64,000 nt of DNA, from assembly GCF_003149045.1 (NCBI RefSeq), contig NZ_QGDU01000010.1, forward strand, positions 46,056 through 110,055, written 5' to 3'. Shown here one piece after another: positions 32,769 to 42,212 of this stretch. The translations under genes were made by a program, and so were the position numbers. Below the pieces are notes generated by a model. It searched no databases, was not told the DNA's origin, and was given only the letters and a program-made list of their open reading frames with translations. Numbering within the stretch: position 1 is the stretch's first letter; every line of letters starts with the position of its first letter. The stretch comes from Fibrobacter sp. UWR4 (GTDB lineage Bacteria; Fibrobacterota; Fibrobacteria; Fibrobacterales; Fibrobacteraceae).

Positions 32769-33797
32769 TTACTTGTTGTTTGCCTTGTAGTACTTGATTA
32801 ACTTGGGAACCACTTCTTCAACGTTGCCGTTGATGACGTAGTCTGCGATTGCATTGATCGGAGCATCCGGGTCATTGTTCACGGAAATGATAATGCCGGA
32901 ATCCTGCATACCAGCGATGTGCTGGATCTGGCCGGAAATACCGCAAGCAATGTAAACCTTGGGGCGAACGGTGAGACCGGTCTGACCAATCTGACGGTCA
33001 TGGTCGGCAACGAAGCCTGCGTCGATTGCAGCGCGGCTTGCTCCAACTTCGCCGTGGAGTTCCTTGGCCAGTTCGAACAGCATGTCGAAGTTTTCCTTGG
33101 AGCCCATGCCGTAACCACCGGCGACCACGATGGGTGCGCTCTTCAGGTTGTTCTTGGCGGCTTCAACGTGGCGTTCCAGAACCTTCACCACGTATTCAGC
33201 TTCGGGAACGTACTTGGCAACGTCGTGCTTTACGACTTCGCCCTTGTAGTTTGCGTCCTTGATTTCCTTCTTCATCACGCCTTCGCGGACGGTAGCCATC
33301 TGCGGGCGGTGTTCCGGGTTCACGATGGTAGCAACGATGTTACCGCCGAAAGCCGGGCGAATCTGGCAAAGCTGATTTTCGTAGAACTTCTTGACACCGC
33401 CGATGCTCATTTCGAAGCTGTCGATTTCGAGTTCGGTACAGTCTGCGGTCAGACCACTGTGGGTGGCGGCAGAAATGCGGGGGCCAAGGTCACGACCAAT
33501 CACGGTTGCACCCATGAGGCAGATCTGGGGCTGTTCTTCCTTGAACAGGTTGATCACGAGAGATGCATGGGGATTGGTGGTGTAGGGGAACAGGCCTTCA
33601 GCGTCGAAGACGTGAACCTTGTCGACACCGTAGGGGAAAACCTGCTTTTCGATGCCGTCGATACCGGAGGCGGCACAAATGCATTCCAACTGGACACCCA
33701 GGGTGTCGGCCAGCTTACGGCCCTTGGAGAGCAGTTCGAGGGAAACGTCCTTAACGGTAGTCCCTTCAATTTCGCAATATACAAATACGTTATTCAT
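32769..33797 (-). CDS. etfA: Electron transfer flavoprotein alpha subunit
   Basis: EtfA, 342 aa. N-terminal ETF domain MNNVFVYCEIEGTTVKDVSLELLSKG (quoted in part: VYCEIEGTTVKDV), C-terminal FAD-binding domain with VVAGGYGMGSKE near 225, GQTGLTVRPKVYIACGISG and IQHIAGMQDS near 285-295, NNDPDAPI after it. It forms a heterodimer with EtfB and carries electrons from the acyl-CoA dehydrogenase encoded five bases downstream. Three bases separate it from etfB. Confidence 0.94.
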   Translation of the reverse strand: MNNVFVYCEIEGTTVKDVSLELLSKGRKLADTLGVQLECICAASGIDGIEKQVFPYGVDKVHVFDAEGLFPYTTNPHASLVINLFKEEQPQICLMGATVIGRDLGPRISAATHSGLTADCTELEIDSFEMSIGGVKKFYENQLCQIRPAFGGNIVATIVNPEHRPQMATVREGVMKKEIKDANYKGEVVKHDVAKYVPEAEYVVKVLERHVEAAKNNLKSAPIVVAGGYGMGSKENFDMLFELAKELHGEVGASRAAIDAGFVADHDRQIGQTGLTVRPKVYIACGISGQIQHIAGMQDSGIIISVNNDPDAPINAIADYVINGNVEEVVPKLIKYYKANNK

Positions 33798-33800
33798 AGG

Positions 33801-34682
33801 TTAACCGATAATCTTTCCTTCTAAGAGTTCCTTGATCAGGCCTTCCACATCTTCATCGCTAGCGGTGAGGGTGCGGCTTTCCTTGGCCTTGAACACAATG
33901 TTCTTCACAGCCTTCACGTTGGTCGGAGAACCGGCCTTACCGATCTGGGCAGGATCTGCCTCGATGTCGGCTGCACCCCACTGGGCGATGTCCAGGTAGG
34001 GCTTTTCTGCGATAAGGGCTGCATACTTTTCTGCGGCTTCGGGAGCACGTTCGGCAACTGCGGTTGCGTTCTTGTACTTCATGACGCGCTTTGCGTTGCG
34101 GGGGCGGCAAGGAGCTGCGGAACCGTTAACGGTCACGACTAGCGGGAGCGGTGCTTCCACGGTTTCAACGCCACCGTCGATAAGACGGCGAATAACAACC
34201 TTGCGAGCCTTTTCGTCGAGAGAAAGGATTTCTTCGGCGTAGGTCACCTGGGTGAGGCCCAGCTTCTGGGCGATCTGGGGACCAACCTGTGCGGTATCGC
34301 CATCGATAGCCTGACGGCCGCAGAGGATAATGTCGTAGTTGCCAACCTTCTTGATGGCCTGTGCCAGGGTGTAGCTGGTGGCCAGGGTGTCTGCACCGCC
34401 GAGGGTACGGTCGGTAACGACGAAGCCTTCGTCTGCGCCGCGATAGAGAGATTCGCGAACGACTTCTGCAGACTTGGGAAGACCCATGGTCACAACGGAA
34501 ATGGTGGAACCTTCGAACTGGTCCTTCAGACGGAGGGCCTGTTCCAATGCATTCAGGTCTTCAGGATTGAAGACTGCAGGCAAGGCAGCACGATTGATGG
34601 TGCCCTGTTCCGTCATGGCGTCAGGACCAACATTTCGTGTGTCGGGAACTTGCTTAGCAAGTACAACGATTTTAAGACTCAT
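33801..34682 (-). CDS. etfB: Electron transfer flavoprotein beta subunit
   Basis: EtfB, 293 aa: KIVVLAKQVPDTRNVGPDAM at the N-terminus, then VTMGLPKSAEVVRESLYRGAD, GADTLATSYTLAQAI and CGRQAIDGDTAQVGPQIA, which form the nucleotide-binding core. First gene of the operon etfB-etfA-acyl-CoA dehydrogenase. Whether the Etf is of the bifurcating kind would need comparison of FAD-site residues; the context (no ferredoxin or NADH partner genes nearby) does not decide it. Confidence 0.94.
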   Translation of the reverse strand: MSLKIVVLAKQVPDTRNVGPDAMTEQGTINRAALPAVFNPEDLNALEQALRLKDQFEGSTISVVTMGLPKSAEVVRESLYRGADEGFVVTDRTLGGADTLATSYTLAQAIKKVGNYDIILCGRQAIDGDTAQVGPQIAQKLGLTQVTYAEEILSLDEKARKVVIRRLIDGGVETVEAPLPLVVTVNGSAAPCRPRNAKRVMKYKNATAVAERAPEAAEKYAALIAEKPYLDIAQWGAADIEADPAQIGKAGSPTNVKAVKNIVFKAKESRTLTASDEDVEGLIKELLEGKIIG

Positions 34683-34892
34683 AATGTTTATTTCTTTAGC
34701 GGGTTCAAACCGCCAAGTGTGTTAGTTTAATGTTTAGTTAGGCCAAATGTACTTAATTATGGAGGGATTGAAATGTGTTTTACACAGGCTGAACCCCGTT
34801 TTTGTATAGAAATCGAAACAAAACGTACTATTTTCTTACAAATAACTTACGTAACGAAATGTACGGCGTTGTTTGGGACAACAGTTTTGTAC
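34683..34892. other. Divergent intergenic region upstream of etfB and of the riboswitch
   Basis: No gene seen. It must contain the etfB promoter on the minus strand, but I cannot place it with confidence. Confidence 0.4.
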
Positions 34893-34922
34893 TTGAGTGT
34901 TTTTTTGTTCTTTTTTTATATT
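34893..34922 (+). promoter_or_regulatory. Promoter of the cobalamin riboswitch operon
   Basis: TTGAGT (34893-34898), T-rich spacer of 18, TATATT (34917-34922), just before the riboswitch; similar in style to the promoter at 24672-24701. Confidence 0.7.
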
Positions 34923-34935
34923 TGTTTCCAAAAAT

Positions 34936-35125
34936 TAGCCTTATGCCGTGAAAAGCTGCGTAGCGAAAGAATCGCTCGTAAGAGAATCCCGTGAAAGCCG
35001 GGAACGGTCCCGCCGCTGTAAGGGTGGACGAAACCAGCAAGAACCAATGTGCGATAAGCAGGATTGAATTCGCATGTGAAGGAGCTGGAAGTAGAGTGAT
35101 CCCCGAGTCAGAAGAACTGTGAGGT
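34936..35125 (+). ncRNA. Cobalamin riboswitch
   Basis: The conserved core is clear: AGAGAATCCCGTGAAAGCC, then GGGAACGGTCCCGCCGCTGT with AAGGGTGGACG, and downstream the AGTCAGAAGAACTGTG stretch (35106-35121) that corresponds to the conserved AGCCAGGAGACCTGCC segment. Boundaries are approximate. It lies between a good promoter and a TonB-dependent receptor, and should shut off the operon when cobalamin is plentiful, probably by hiding the ribosome site near 35158. Confidence 0.9.
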
Positions 35126-35166
35126 TAAAATCGTTGCGGTCGTGTGCCGCGATTGAATGGAGTCGG

Positions 35167-37179
35167 ATGCGAGAGACATCGACAAGATTTGCCGCGTTGG
35201 TATTAAGCGCGGTCGTTGGCGTGTGTGCCCAGGAGGGTCCTGTTCAGGATCTGGGCTCTACGGATGTCGTGTCCGAATCTCCTTCTGTATCGCAGAAAAG
35301 TACAAGCGTTACTGAAATTACAAAGGATGCCTGGGAGGGCAAGCCCTACTCTGCGGCGGAACTTCTGGCCACTTTGCCTGGCATTCAATATTATCGTCAG
35401 GGTGGTCTCGGAAGTTTCCAGACCATCAGCATTCGTGGAATCGCTGCAAAAAATATCGTCATCTGCATGGATGGTGTTCCCATGAATGATGGTAGCGGCG
35501 GTGCCGTAGACTTGGGACAAATTGACCTGAACCAGATTGAAAAAATCGAGGTCTATAAGGATCGCGTTCCTGCAAAGTTCGGCGGTGCTGGAATTGGCGG
35601 TGCAGTGAATTTTGTAACCAAGTCCGCCATTGTCCGTGATGCCTCCGGCAAGAAAACTTACGGACAGATTCTTGCCAGTTATGGTAGCCATAATTTCTGG
35701 GAAGGATCCGCTCAGGTTCTGCATCAGATAACGGATAGCGTTTCTTTCGCCGCAACTTTATCCGCTCGTCATTCTGATAACGATTACGAGTTTATTAATC
35801 GTAACGGCACTAAATACAATAAGGATGACGATTACACGGATGTTCGCCGCAATGCCCAGTATACGGAATACTCCGGCAATGTGAAGTATCGTGTTCTTCA
35901 CAAATTTGGTGGTTTCTCTACATTCTCCCTGACTGCATCCATGTCCGATGCTGGTAACCCTGGTCGCGAGGATTACCAGACGACTTTTGCTGGCTTCGAT
36001 GGGGAAAACGCTCGGGCAAGCTACCGTATGGAATTTCCGGAATTTTTCGGATGGCTTTGGTTGGAGATGGGCCTGACTGGGGAATTTGAAAAGTCCGTTT
36101 CCCATTCCTATTATCCGATGGACCATATTGGTTATGTCTCTACGGAATATCTGGAATATGGAACTGGCGGATATAAATTCATTCCGGAAGTGATTGCTAG
36201 TTATTACGGAGAACGTCTTGATGTGAATCTCCGTCTAGCAGGTGGTGCGGACTATTACACCCCTCGCGGAAACTCCACCAGTTGGGCTCTGGATCGTTAC
36301 TCGCTCTCTTTGGCAGGAGATGGCGAATTTCGTATCCTGCCTTGGATTGCTGTAGGTGCAGAAGGTTCACTGCTGGGTGTTTCTGATGACATTCATGGCG
36401 GTACGATTGTCCTGCCGACCTTCTCGAAGAATCTGGATGATTCTGCGGAAAGGAACCTGTCCTATTCCGCTCGAGGTATAGTGAAGGTTGGTAAGGATGA
36501 TTCCCGTTTTGGTGGCAGTGCGAGTTTTGGCCGCTTCTATCAAAAGCCTGATCTGATGGAGCTATATGGTGTATATCCTGGCGTTATCAGTAATCCGGAA
36601 TTGAAGGATGAGGTGGCTTATCGATTCGAGACTAGCGTTTTTGCGGCAACGGAAAACCGCAGAACGATTTTGAGAGCGACCTATTATAGTACCGTCATGG
36701 AAAATGGAATTTTCTGGGTGAATTCTGCTTCTTTCATGAAACCTTTTAATTTAGACGATGCTCGGATAATGGGTCTTGAATTTGAAATGGAAAGTAATCC
36801 GGCAAAGTCCGTGCGAACTATTTTGCGAGCCACTTTCCAGGATGCCGTAGACAAGTCGGATGAAAAGGCTTATCGCAATAATAAATTGCCGGGAGAACCT
36901 GCCCGCTCCTATTTTGCGGAACTTCAGCTGGATTTGCCCTTGCATTTTGACTTTACGTGGTCTTCCAATTATCGCACTAAAATCTATAGCGATCGGGCCA
37001 ATCGAATGGAGCAGCCTGGAGTTGGGATCCATAAGGCGGTTCTTGGATTTAAGCCTTTTGAATCAACACGTTTGGCTTTTTCTGTAGACAATATCTCGGA
37101 TGAAACCTATCGCAATTTTTACACCCCATTTCCCACTCCGGGGAGGGAATACAAACTTACACTAACTCAGGGGTTCTAG
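35167..37179 (+). CDS. TonB-dependent receptor, probable vitamin B12 transporter (BtuB-like)
   Basis: An outer-membrane TonB-dependent receptor of about 670 aa. Signal peptide STRFAALVLSAVVGVCAQ; plug domain with SAAELLATLPGIQYYRQGG, ISIRGIAAKNIVICMDGVP and IEKIEVYKDRVPAKFGGAGI; then a long beta-barrel ending LTLTQGF with a terminal Phe. ATG at 35167 has GGAG close upstream; an earlier GTG at 35119 lies inside the riboswitch. The B12 riboswitch in front supports cobalamin or corrinoid uptake. Partner lipoprotein follows 69 bases on. Confidence 0.9.
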   Translation: MRETSTRFAALVLSAVVGVCAQEGPVQDLGSTDVVSESPSVSQKSTSVTEITKDAWEGKPYSAAELLATLPGIQYYRQGGLGSFQTISIRGIAAKNIVICMDGVPMNDGSGGAVDLGQIDLNQIEKIEVYKDRVPAKFGGAGIGGAVNFVTKSAIVRDASGKKTYGQILASYGSHNFWEGSAQVLHQITDSVSFAATLSARHSDNDYEFINRNGTKYNKDDDYTDVRRNAQYTEYSGNVKYRVLHKFGGFSTFSLTASMSDAGNPGREDYQTTFAGFDGENARASYRMEFPEFFGWLWLEMGLTGEFEKSVSHSYYPMDHIGYVSTEYLEYGTGGYKFIPEVIASYYGERLDVNLRLAGGADYYTPRGNSTSWALDRYSLSLAGDGEFRILPWIAVGAEGSLLGVSDDIHGGTIVLPTFSKNLDDSAERNLSYSARGIVKVGKDDSRFGGSASFGRFYQKPDLMELYGVYPGVISNPELKDEVAYRFETSVFAATENRRTILRATYYSTVMENGIFWVNSASFMKPFNLDDARIMGLEFEMESNPAKSVRTILRATFQDAVDKSDEKAYRNNKLPGEPARSYFAELQLDLPLHFDFTWSSNYRTKIYSDRANRMEQPGVGIHKAVLGFKPFESTRLAFSVDNISDETYRNFYTPFPTPGREYKLTLTQGF

Positions 37180-37248
37180 CCCCCGCGCAAGGGTTTCGTG
37201 ATTCAAACGAAGGACGGGATCCTTGTGACGACACAAAAAGGAAAAACA

Positions 37249-38463
37249 ATGAAGAATAAATACTTGGCTCTTCTTGCTGCAAGCTCTTTCGCGTTCTTTA
37301 TGCAGGCTTGCGATCACAATTCTATTGCCGCTGGCGAACCTGGTTTCGACAAGGATGACGATAAATCCTCCTCCTCTGTTAAGGGCGATGATAAGTCTTC
37401 CTCTTCTTCTGCTAGTGAAGAAAGTGAAAGTCTTGCCTCCCTTTACGTTGTAGGTTCTGACTACAAAACCGGTGAAATTCGTTGGGTGGAAAATGATTCC
37501 ATTTCTGCAAAGTCTCTGGAAATTTATCAGGACACCAAGCTGGTAACTGTTGGTGATAAACTCTTTGCTCTTGAACGTTCCGGTTCTGATAACGTAGCTC
37601 TCATTAATACTGCCGATCACAAGGTGGTGTGGGAAACTGCCTTGAGTGATTATTCCAACCCCACTGACATTGTTGCCGCAGGCAAGAATGAAGCCTGGGT
37701 TGCATTGGAAGGCACCGATAGCTTCGTGAAGATTTCCATGGAAAATGGTAAGGTCCTGAAGACTGTTAAGACTACCGACTTCGTTTCTGAGGGAGGCTAT
37801 TCCCCGAACCTGGTTGATTTTGAAGTGAGCGGTGATACTCTGTTTGCTGTGTTCCAACGTTACGTCTCCAACTTTGACGCTGATGGCAACTGGACTGGAA
37901 CCTCTTATCCCAAGGGACTTCTTGCTCTGTACGGCCTGAAGGATGGCGAACTGCTGGATACCATTCAACTTGCCAAGAAGAATCCTTCCGCAGTAGCGGT
38001 GGTGAAGGGTGAAGTCTACGTGGCATCCATGGGCGAATATAATGCTAGCTATGGCACCGATGCGGATGACGAACGTGGTATTGAAAAGGTGAACCTTTCC
38101 AAGAAGTCTTCCGAACTTTATGTTTCCGGCAAGAAGATTGGTGCTGGCGTGTACAACTTCGCGGTTGACTACAAAGCAGGCGTTGCCTATGCGGTCGCTT
38201 ACAAGGGCATGGATATGACAACTTATGCAACCGAAGCTCCGGTGATGAAGATTGACCTTGCTGCAGGTTCTGCTGAAGCCATTAAGGGTATTGCCGATGC
38301 AGAAGGCGGCCTCGTCGTTGATGCTGCTACTGGTGTGCTTTATGTGGGTGACCGTACCTATGGTGAAGAGGCTGTTTATAGCTATGATGGTAAAAAGGTC
38401 GCTAAGGTTGCGTCCGCTGCAGAAAAGGCTTTGGCTCCCTATAGCTTGGCCGTCGTCAAGTAA
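37249..38463 (+). CDS. Propeller-like surface lipoprotein in the B12 operon (BtuG-like candidate)
   Basis: A 404-residue lipoprotein: Cys21 after FFMQA, then an Asp/Ser-rich linker (about 27-62), then repeated strands such as LYVVGSDYKTGEIRWV, VTVGDKLFALERSG, NAWVALEG-type and GEVYVASMGEYNA motifs that suggest a YncE-like beta-propeller. AAAAGG precedes the ATG at 37249. It is co-transcribed with the TonB receptor behind the cobalamin riboswitch. In Bacteroides, BtuG is a propeller lipoprotein that captures B12 for BtuB; the same role here is inference from fold and context. Confidence 0.8.
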   Translation: MKNKYLALLAASSFAFFMQACDHNSIAAGEPGFDKDDDKSSSSVKGDDKSSSSSASEESESLASLYVVGSDYKTGEIRWVENDSISAKSLEIYQDTKLVTVGDKLFALERSGSDNVALINTADHKVVWETALSDYSNPTDIVAAGKNEAWVALEGTDSFVKISMENGKVLKTVKTTDFVSEGGYSPNLVDFEVSGDTLFAVFQRYVSNFDADGNWTGTSYPKGLLALYGLKDGELLDTIQLAKKNPSAVAVVKGEVYVASMGEYNASYGTDADDERGIEKVNLSKKSSELYVSGKKIGAGVYNFAVDYKAGVAYAVAYKGMDMTTYATEAPVMKIDLAAGSAEAIKGIADAEGGLVVDAATGVLYVGDRTYGEEAVYSYDGKKVAKVASAAEKALAPYSLAVVK

Positions 38464-38486
38464 TTTCTAGATCCAGGGGTAAAAGG

Positions 38487-38520
38487 AAAAAGGACTCGAC
38501 ATTTTGTCGAGTCCTTTTTT
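38487..38520 (+). terminator. Terminator of the B12 uptake operon
   Basis: AAGGACTCGAC (38490-38500) pairs with GTCGAGTCCTT (38506-38516), flanked by A-run and T-run. Confidence 0.9.
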
Positions 38521-38540
38521 TGTTTCTAGGAGAGATATTC

Positions 38541-39689
38541 TTAGCTTTTGATGATTTCGATGCCTAGACGGTTCACCTTGTAGTGCATCACACGGGGGCT
38601 TAAATCCAGGTCGCGACCGGCAGCGCTCATGTTGCCTTTGTGGCGGCGCAGGGCTTCACTGATGATTTCCCTTTCGTAACTGTCGATAAGAGTAGAAAGC
38701 GGGGCGGTGCCTTCGGGCAGAAGCGCTGTTCCGGAAGTGACGTCCGTCTGTAGGGTGGGTGGCAAGTCGTAGGCGTTAATGGCCACATCCGTCGTTACTA
38801 GGCAAGCGTGTTCAATACAGTTTTCCAGCTCGCGAACGTTACCGGGCCAGTGGTAGCTCAATAGCATGTCAATGGCGGGGGAACTTAGTCGGGCGATGTT
38901 TTTCCCGTATTTCAGGTTCATCTTTGCGATGAAATAATCTGCAAGCAACAGAATGTCCGTCTTTCTCTGGAATAAGTCTGTCAAATGAATCTGGAACACG
39001 TTTAGACGGTAATAAAGATCCTCGCGGAAAAGTCCCTGCTGCATCATGGCTTCGAGATTCTTCGCGGAACTGGCAATCAGTCGTACGTCGGCATTCTGTA
39101 CGATGTTGCTGCCCTGACGGCTGAATTTCCCGTCCTGAATGAATTGCAATAATTTAATCTGGGCGTTGGTGCTGAGGCTTGCGACTTCGTCTAGAAATAA
39201 GGTGCCTCCAAGGGCCTGTTCCGCCTTTCCTAATCGACGGCTGGTGGCGCCTGTAAATGCACCGCGTTCGTATCCGAACATCTCGCTTTCGAAGGAGTTG
39301 GCGTTACTGGTGTCACTGAGAGTGCTGCAGTTCAGCATGATGAACGGTCTTTCTCGCCTGTCCGAAAGCTGATGGATGCTTCGGGCGACGTATTCCTTGC
39401 CGGTGCCTGCGTTGCCGCGGACAAGAACTAAAGCGATGGAAGGTGCGATGTGACGGACCTGATCGCGTACGGCTCGCATTTCGCTGGTGTTTCCGATGAG
39501 TTCGCCGGGTTTTCCCTTCACTAGGTCTCGAATCTTGTCGCATTCATCCTGGTGGGCGGCGTTTGCAGATTCGAATTTTTCGGAAAGTATGGTCTGGATT
39601 TTGCTCAACTGTTCGTCGCGTTTGCGTACCGAGCGCAAAGTCTCGGCAATTTCAACAAAAGCGGAATTTTCAAGCGCGGTAAAATCCAT
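38541..39689 (-). CDS. Sigma-54-dependent transcriptional activator (NtrC family)
   Basis: A 382-residue enhancer-binding protein. Walker A is GNAGTGKE at 92-99 (Asn-Ala instead of the usual Glu-Ser), the sigma-54 contact loop GAFTGA is at 143-148, Walker B GGTLFLDEV near 161-169, LYYRLNVFQIHL and YHWPGNVRELENC follow, and a Fis-type helix-turn-helix (NMSAAGRDLDLSPRVMHYKV) ends the protein. The N-terminal 60 residues are a short coiled region, with no receiver or full GAF domain, so the input signal is unclear. Divergent from glutamine synthetase III, which is its likely target. Confidence 0.9.
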   Translation of the reverse strand: MDFTALENSAFVEIAETLRSVRKRDEQLSKIQTILSEKFESANAAHQDECDKIRDLVKGKPGELIGNTSEMRAVRDQVRHIAPSIALVLVRGNAGTGKEYVARSIHQLSDRRERPFIMLNCSTLSDTSNANSFESEMFGYERGAFTGATSRRLGKAEQALGGTLFLDEVASLSTNAQIKLLQFIQDGKFSRQGSNIVQNADVRLIASSAKNLEAMMQQGLFREDLYYRLNVFQIHLTDLFQRKTDILLLADYFIAKMNLKYGKNIARLSSPAIDMLLSYHWPGNVRELENCIEHACLVTTDVAINAYDLPPTLQTDVTSGTALLPEGTAPLSTLIDSYEREIISEALRRHKGNMSAAGRDLDLSPRVMHYKVNRLGIEIIKS

Positions 39690-39997
39690 AAAAATTAAGC
39701 TGCGTCAGGGCTGTTTTAAAGGAGTACTCGCCCCGACGCAGCATGTTCTAGGAGAGAAATGTGACTCAAATATAGCAAATAATTTTGATTTTGTTTTACT
39801 TTTTTGTAAAAAAAGTATAAAACTTTACAAAAATGTAAAGAAATGAGTCGAAAAAACGGCCGTTTTTTAGTGACTAGGCTCATTTTTGTTCCTACTTTTG
39901 CCCATACATCGGTTTTGCGACGTGTAACGTCCCCTTGCATAGGTATCATTCAGAGCGAAACGTAGCGGAGTCGAAGGATCTAAAAAAGAGGTTTGTA
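39690..39997. other. Divergent regulatory region between sigma-54 activator and glnN
   Basis: Contains a large inverted repeat: 39699-39711 (GCTGCGTCAGGGC) and 39730-39742 (GCCCCGACGCAGC), 12 of 13 complementary, in the leader of the activator. AT-rich palindromes follow, for example CTTTACA and TGTAAAG around 39822-39840. I looked for a TGGC-N8-TTGC type sigma-54 promoter and did not find a good one. A dispersed repeat fills 39945-39980. Confidence 0.6.
39945..39980. repeat. Dispersed repeat element upstream of glnN
   Basis: ATCATTCAGAGCGAAACG ... GAGTCGAAGGATC, a degenerate intergenic copy of the same family. It ends 17 bases before the glnN ATG. Confidence 0.6.
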
Positions 39998-42124
39998 ATG
40001 AATTCCTACAGAAAGAACACCATTGCCGAAATCGCCAAGGCTGCAACCCTCCCGGTGAAGCCTGCTGAAACCGTCAATGTGGATTACTACGGTGAAGACG
40101 TTTTTAACGCTAACGCCATGAAGGTTTACCTGCCCAAGGATATCTGCAAGAAGCTGCTTGCAACCATCGAGCAGGGCGCTCCCCTGGATCCGAACATCGC
40201 TGGCGAAGTGGCTCATGCCATGAAGAAGTGGGCCATGGATCGCGGTGCCACTCATTTCACCCACTGGTTCCAGCCCCTGACTGGCTCCACCGCCGAAAAG
40301 CATGATTCCTTTTTGGAACCGGATGGTCTTGGCGGTTGTGAAGCCATTATGGTGTTCAGCGGCAAGAACCTGATCGTAGGTGAACCGGACGCATCCTCTT
40401 TCCCCAGCGGCGGTATCCGTTCCACTTTCGAAGCCCGCGGCTATACCGCTTGGGATCCTACTTCTCCTGCATTTATCAAGCGTCACGGCAATGGTGCTAC
40501 CCTTTGCATTCCTACGGCATTCTGCTCTTACACTGGCGAAGCTCTGGACAAGAAGACTCCGCTTCTCCGCTCCCTGCAGGCTCTTTCCAAGTCAACCGAG
40601 CGCTTGATGGCTTGCTTCAAGGCTGGCAAGAAGAAGACTACCGTTACTCTGGGTGCTGAACAGGAATACTTCCTCATCGACAAGCGTTTCTACCTGCAAC
40701 GCCCGGATCTGTACCAGGCTGGTCGCACCCTCTTTGGTGCTGTTCCGGCAAAGCATCAGCAGATGGATGACCACTACTTCGGTTCCATTCCTGCTCGTAT
40801 TTTGAACTTCATGAATGAAGTGGAAATGGAACTGTGGAAGCTTGGCATTCCCGCCAAGACCCGCCACAACGAAGTGGCTCCCGCTCAGTTTGAACTTGCC
40901 CCTATGTTCGAAGAAGTGAACTTGGCTTGCGACCACAACATGATGGTCATGGAAGTGCTTCGCAATGTGGCCGACAAGAATGGCCTGGTTTGCCTTCTTC
41001 ACGAAAAGCCTTTCGCTGGCGTGAATGGTTCTGGTAAGCATAACAACTGGAGTGTATCCTATGGTTCTGGCAATCTGTTGAACCCGGGCAGCAACCCCCA
41101 TGAAAATGCTGTGTTCCTCACCACCCTTTGCGCTGTAATCTATGCGGTGGATACTCACGCGGACTTGCTTAGAATGACTACCGCTGGCGCAGGCAATGAT
41201 CATCGACTGGGTGCTAACGAAGCTCCTCCGGCCATCGTGTCCATGTATCTGGGCGATCAGCTCATGGACGTGATTGAACAGCTGGAACAGGGTGCTCCCA
41301 AGTCCAGCAAGCAGGCCGGCGCCATGAAGCTTGGTTCTGACAGCTTGCCGCCGCTGCCTCGCGATGCTACAGACCGCAACCGCACCAGTACATTCGCTTT
41401 CACCGGCAACAAGTTTGAATTCCGTGCACCGGGCTCCAGCCAGTCCTGCTCTGAACCTAACGTTGTTCTGAATACTATCGTGGCTGAAGCTTTCGACATG
41501 ATTGCAGAACAGTTGGAAAAGTTGGATGACAAGAATTTCCATTCCGGTCTCCAGAAGATTCTTCAGAAGATCGTGAAGGAACACAAGCGCGTAATCTTCA
41601 ACGGCAACGGCTATACCGACGAATGGATCGCTGAAGCGGAACGTCGCGGCCTTCCCAACATCCGTACTTCCCTGGAAGCACTGAAGGCTCTCAAGAATGA
41701 AACCAACATTGCCCTCTTCGAAAAGTACGGCGTTATGAATCGCGTGGAAATGGAATCCCGTTACGAAGTGAACGTGGAAGACTACCACAAGCGCGTTCGC
41801 ATCGAAGGTGAAATCTGCCGCGACATGGCCAAGAACATTATCTTGCCCAAGGCGGTGGAAGCTTACTCCTGCGCCCTCAAGACTAACGAAATGGCTCTGA
41901 ACCAGGGTTTCCCTGGTGTAGATGTTTACGTAAAGTCCCTGGGTGAAGGCTGCCGCGACTTGACTGCAGCCATCTCCAAAATGGAAGCCGCCCTCGAAGC
42001 CCAGCACGAAAACATCCTCTCTGCCATGGCAGAAACCCGCAAGGTGGTGGACGCCTTGGAAAAGGTTGTTCCCGACGAAAAGTGGCCTCTGCCTAAGTAT
42101 AGGGAAATGATGTTTATCTATTGA
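39998..42124 (+). CDS. glnN: Glutamine synthetase type III
   Basis: ATP-dependent ligation of ammonia to glutamate. About 708 residues, the size of the large GSIII class. Signatures: [14 protein letters not shown] (about 76-89), [32 protein letters not shown] (metal site), [34 protein letters not shown] and [16 protein letters not shown] at 39998 has AGAGG upstream; an earlier in-frame ATG at 39935 would translate the dispersed repeat and is rejected. Main ammonia-assimilation enzyme candidate, probably controlled by the adjacent sigma-54 activator. Confidence 0.95.
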   Translation: MNSYRKNTIAEIAKAATLPVKPAETVNVDYYGEDVFNANAMKVYLPKDICKKLLATIEQGAPLDPNIAGEVAHAMKKWAMDRGATHFTHWFQPLTGSTAEKHDSFLEPDGLGGCEAIMVFSGKNLIVGEPDASSFPSGGIRSTFEARGYTAWDPTSPAFIKRHGNGATLCIPTAFCSYTGEALDKKTPLLRSLQALSKSTERLMACFKAGKKKTTVTLGAEQEYFLIDKRFYLQRPDLYQAGRTLFGAVPAKHQQMDDHYFGSIPARILNFMNEVEMELWKLGIPAKTRHNEVAPAQFELAPMFEEVNLACDHNMMVMEVLRNVADKNGLVCLLHEKPFAGVNGSGKHNNWSVSYGSGNLLNPGSNPHENAVFLTTLCAVIYAVDTHADLLRMTTAGAGNDHRLGANEAPPAIVSMYLGDQLMDVIEQLEQGAPKSSKQAGAMKLGSDSLPPLPRDATDRNRTSTFAFTGNKFEFRAPGSSQSCSEPNVVLNTIVAEAFDMIAEQLEKLDDKNFHSGLQKILQKIVKEHKRVIFNGNGYTDEWIAEAERRGLPNIRTSLEALKALKNETNIALFEKYGVMNRVEMESRYEVNVEDYHKRVRIEGEICRDMAKNIILPKAVEAYSCALKTNEMALNQGFPGVDVYVKSLGEGCRDLTAAISKMEAALEAQHENILSAMAETRKVVDALEKVVPDEKWPLPKYREMMFIY

Positions 42125-42141
42125 TAAACGTCGTGTAATTG

Positions 42142-42167
42142 TCATGCCGGCCCCCGAGCCGGCATCG
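42142..42167. repeat. Palindromic dispersed element after glnN
   Basis: ATGCCGGC (42144-42151) and GCCGGCAT (42158-42165), perfect 8-bp stem, loop 6. An intergenic relative of the elements in the TrmB-like gene. Confidence 0.75.
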
Positions 42168-42180
42168 CCTTTAACAAATA

Positions 42181-42212
42181 ATCCTCGACACTTTCAAGTG
42201 CCGAGGATTTTT
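42181..42212 (+). terminator. Terminator of glnN
   Basis: ATCCTCG with CGAGGAT, and inside it CACTT with AAGTG, followed by a T-run. Confidence 0.85.

Noticed and set aside
31108..32790. 560-residue open frame opposite the acyl-CoA dehydrogenase
   Set aside because: Shadow frame of a strongly coding gene; the composition mirrors the sense codons and no family motif is present.
34773..34994. 73-residue frame in the riboswitch leader
   Set aside because: It spans the promoter and the start of the riboswitch; no coding signal.
39935..39997. N-terminal extension of GSIII from an upstream ATG
   Set aside because: It would translate a dispersed repeat, and the ATG at 39998 has the ribosome site and the expected GSIII start.
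39690..39997. Sigma-54 promoter in front of glnN
   Set aside because: No GG-N10-GC pair in good context was found; the TTGC near 39935 lacks the matching GG.
40592..42145. 517-residue frame opposite glnN and similar long antisense frames over recBCD
   Set aside because: Shadows created by codon bias of the real genes; no ribosome sites or known domains.
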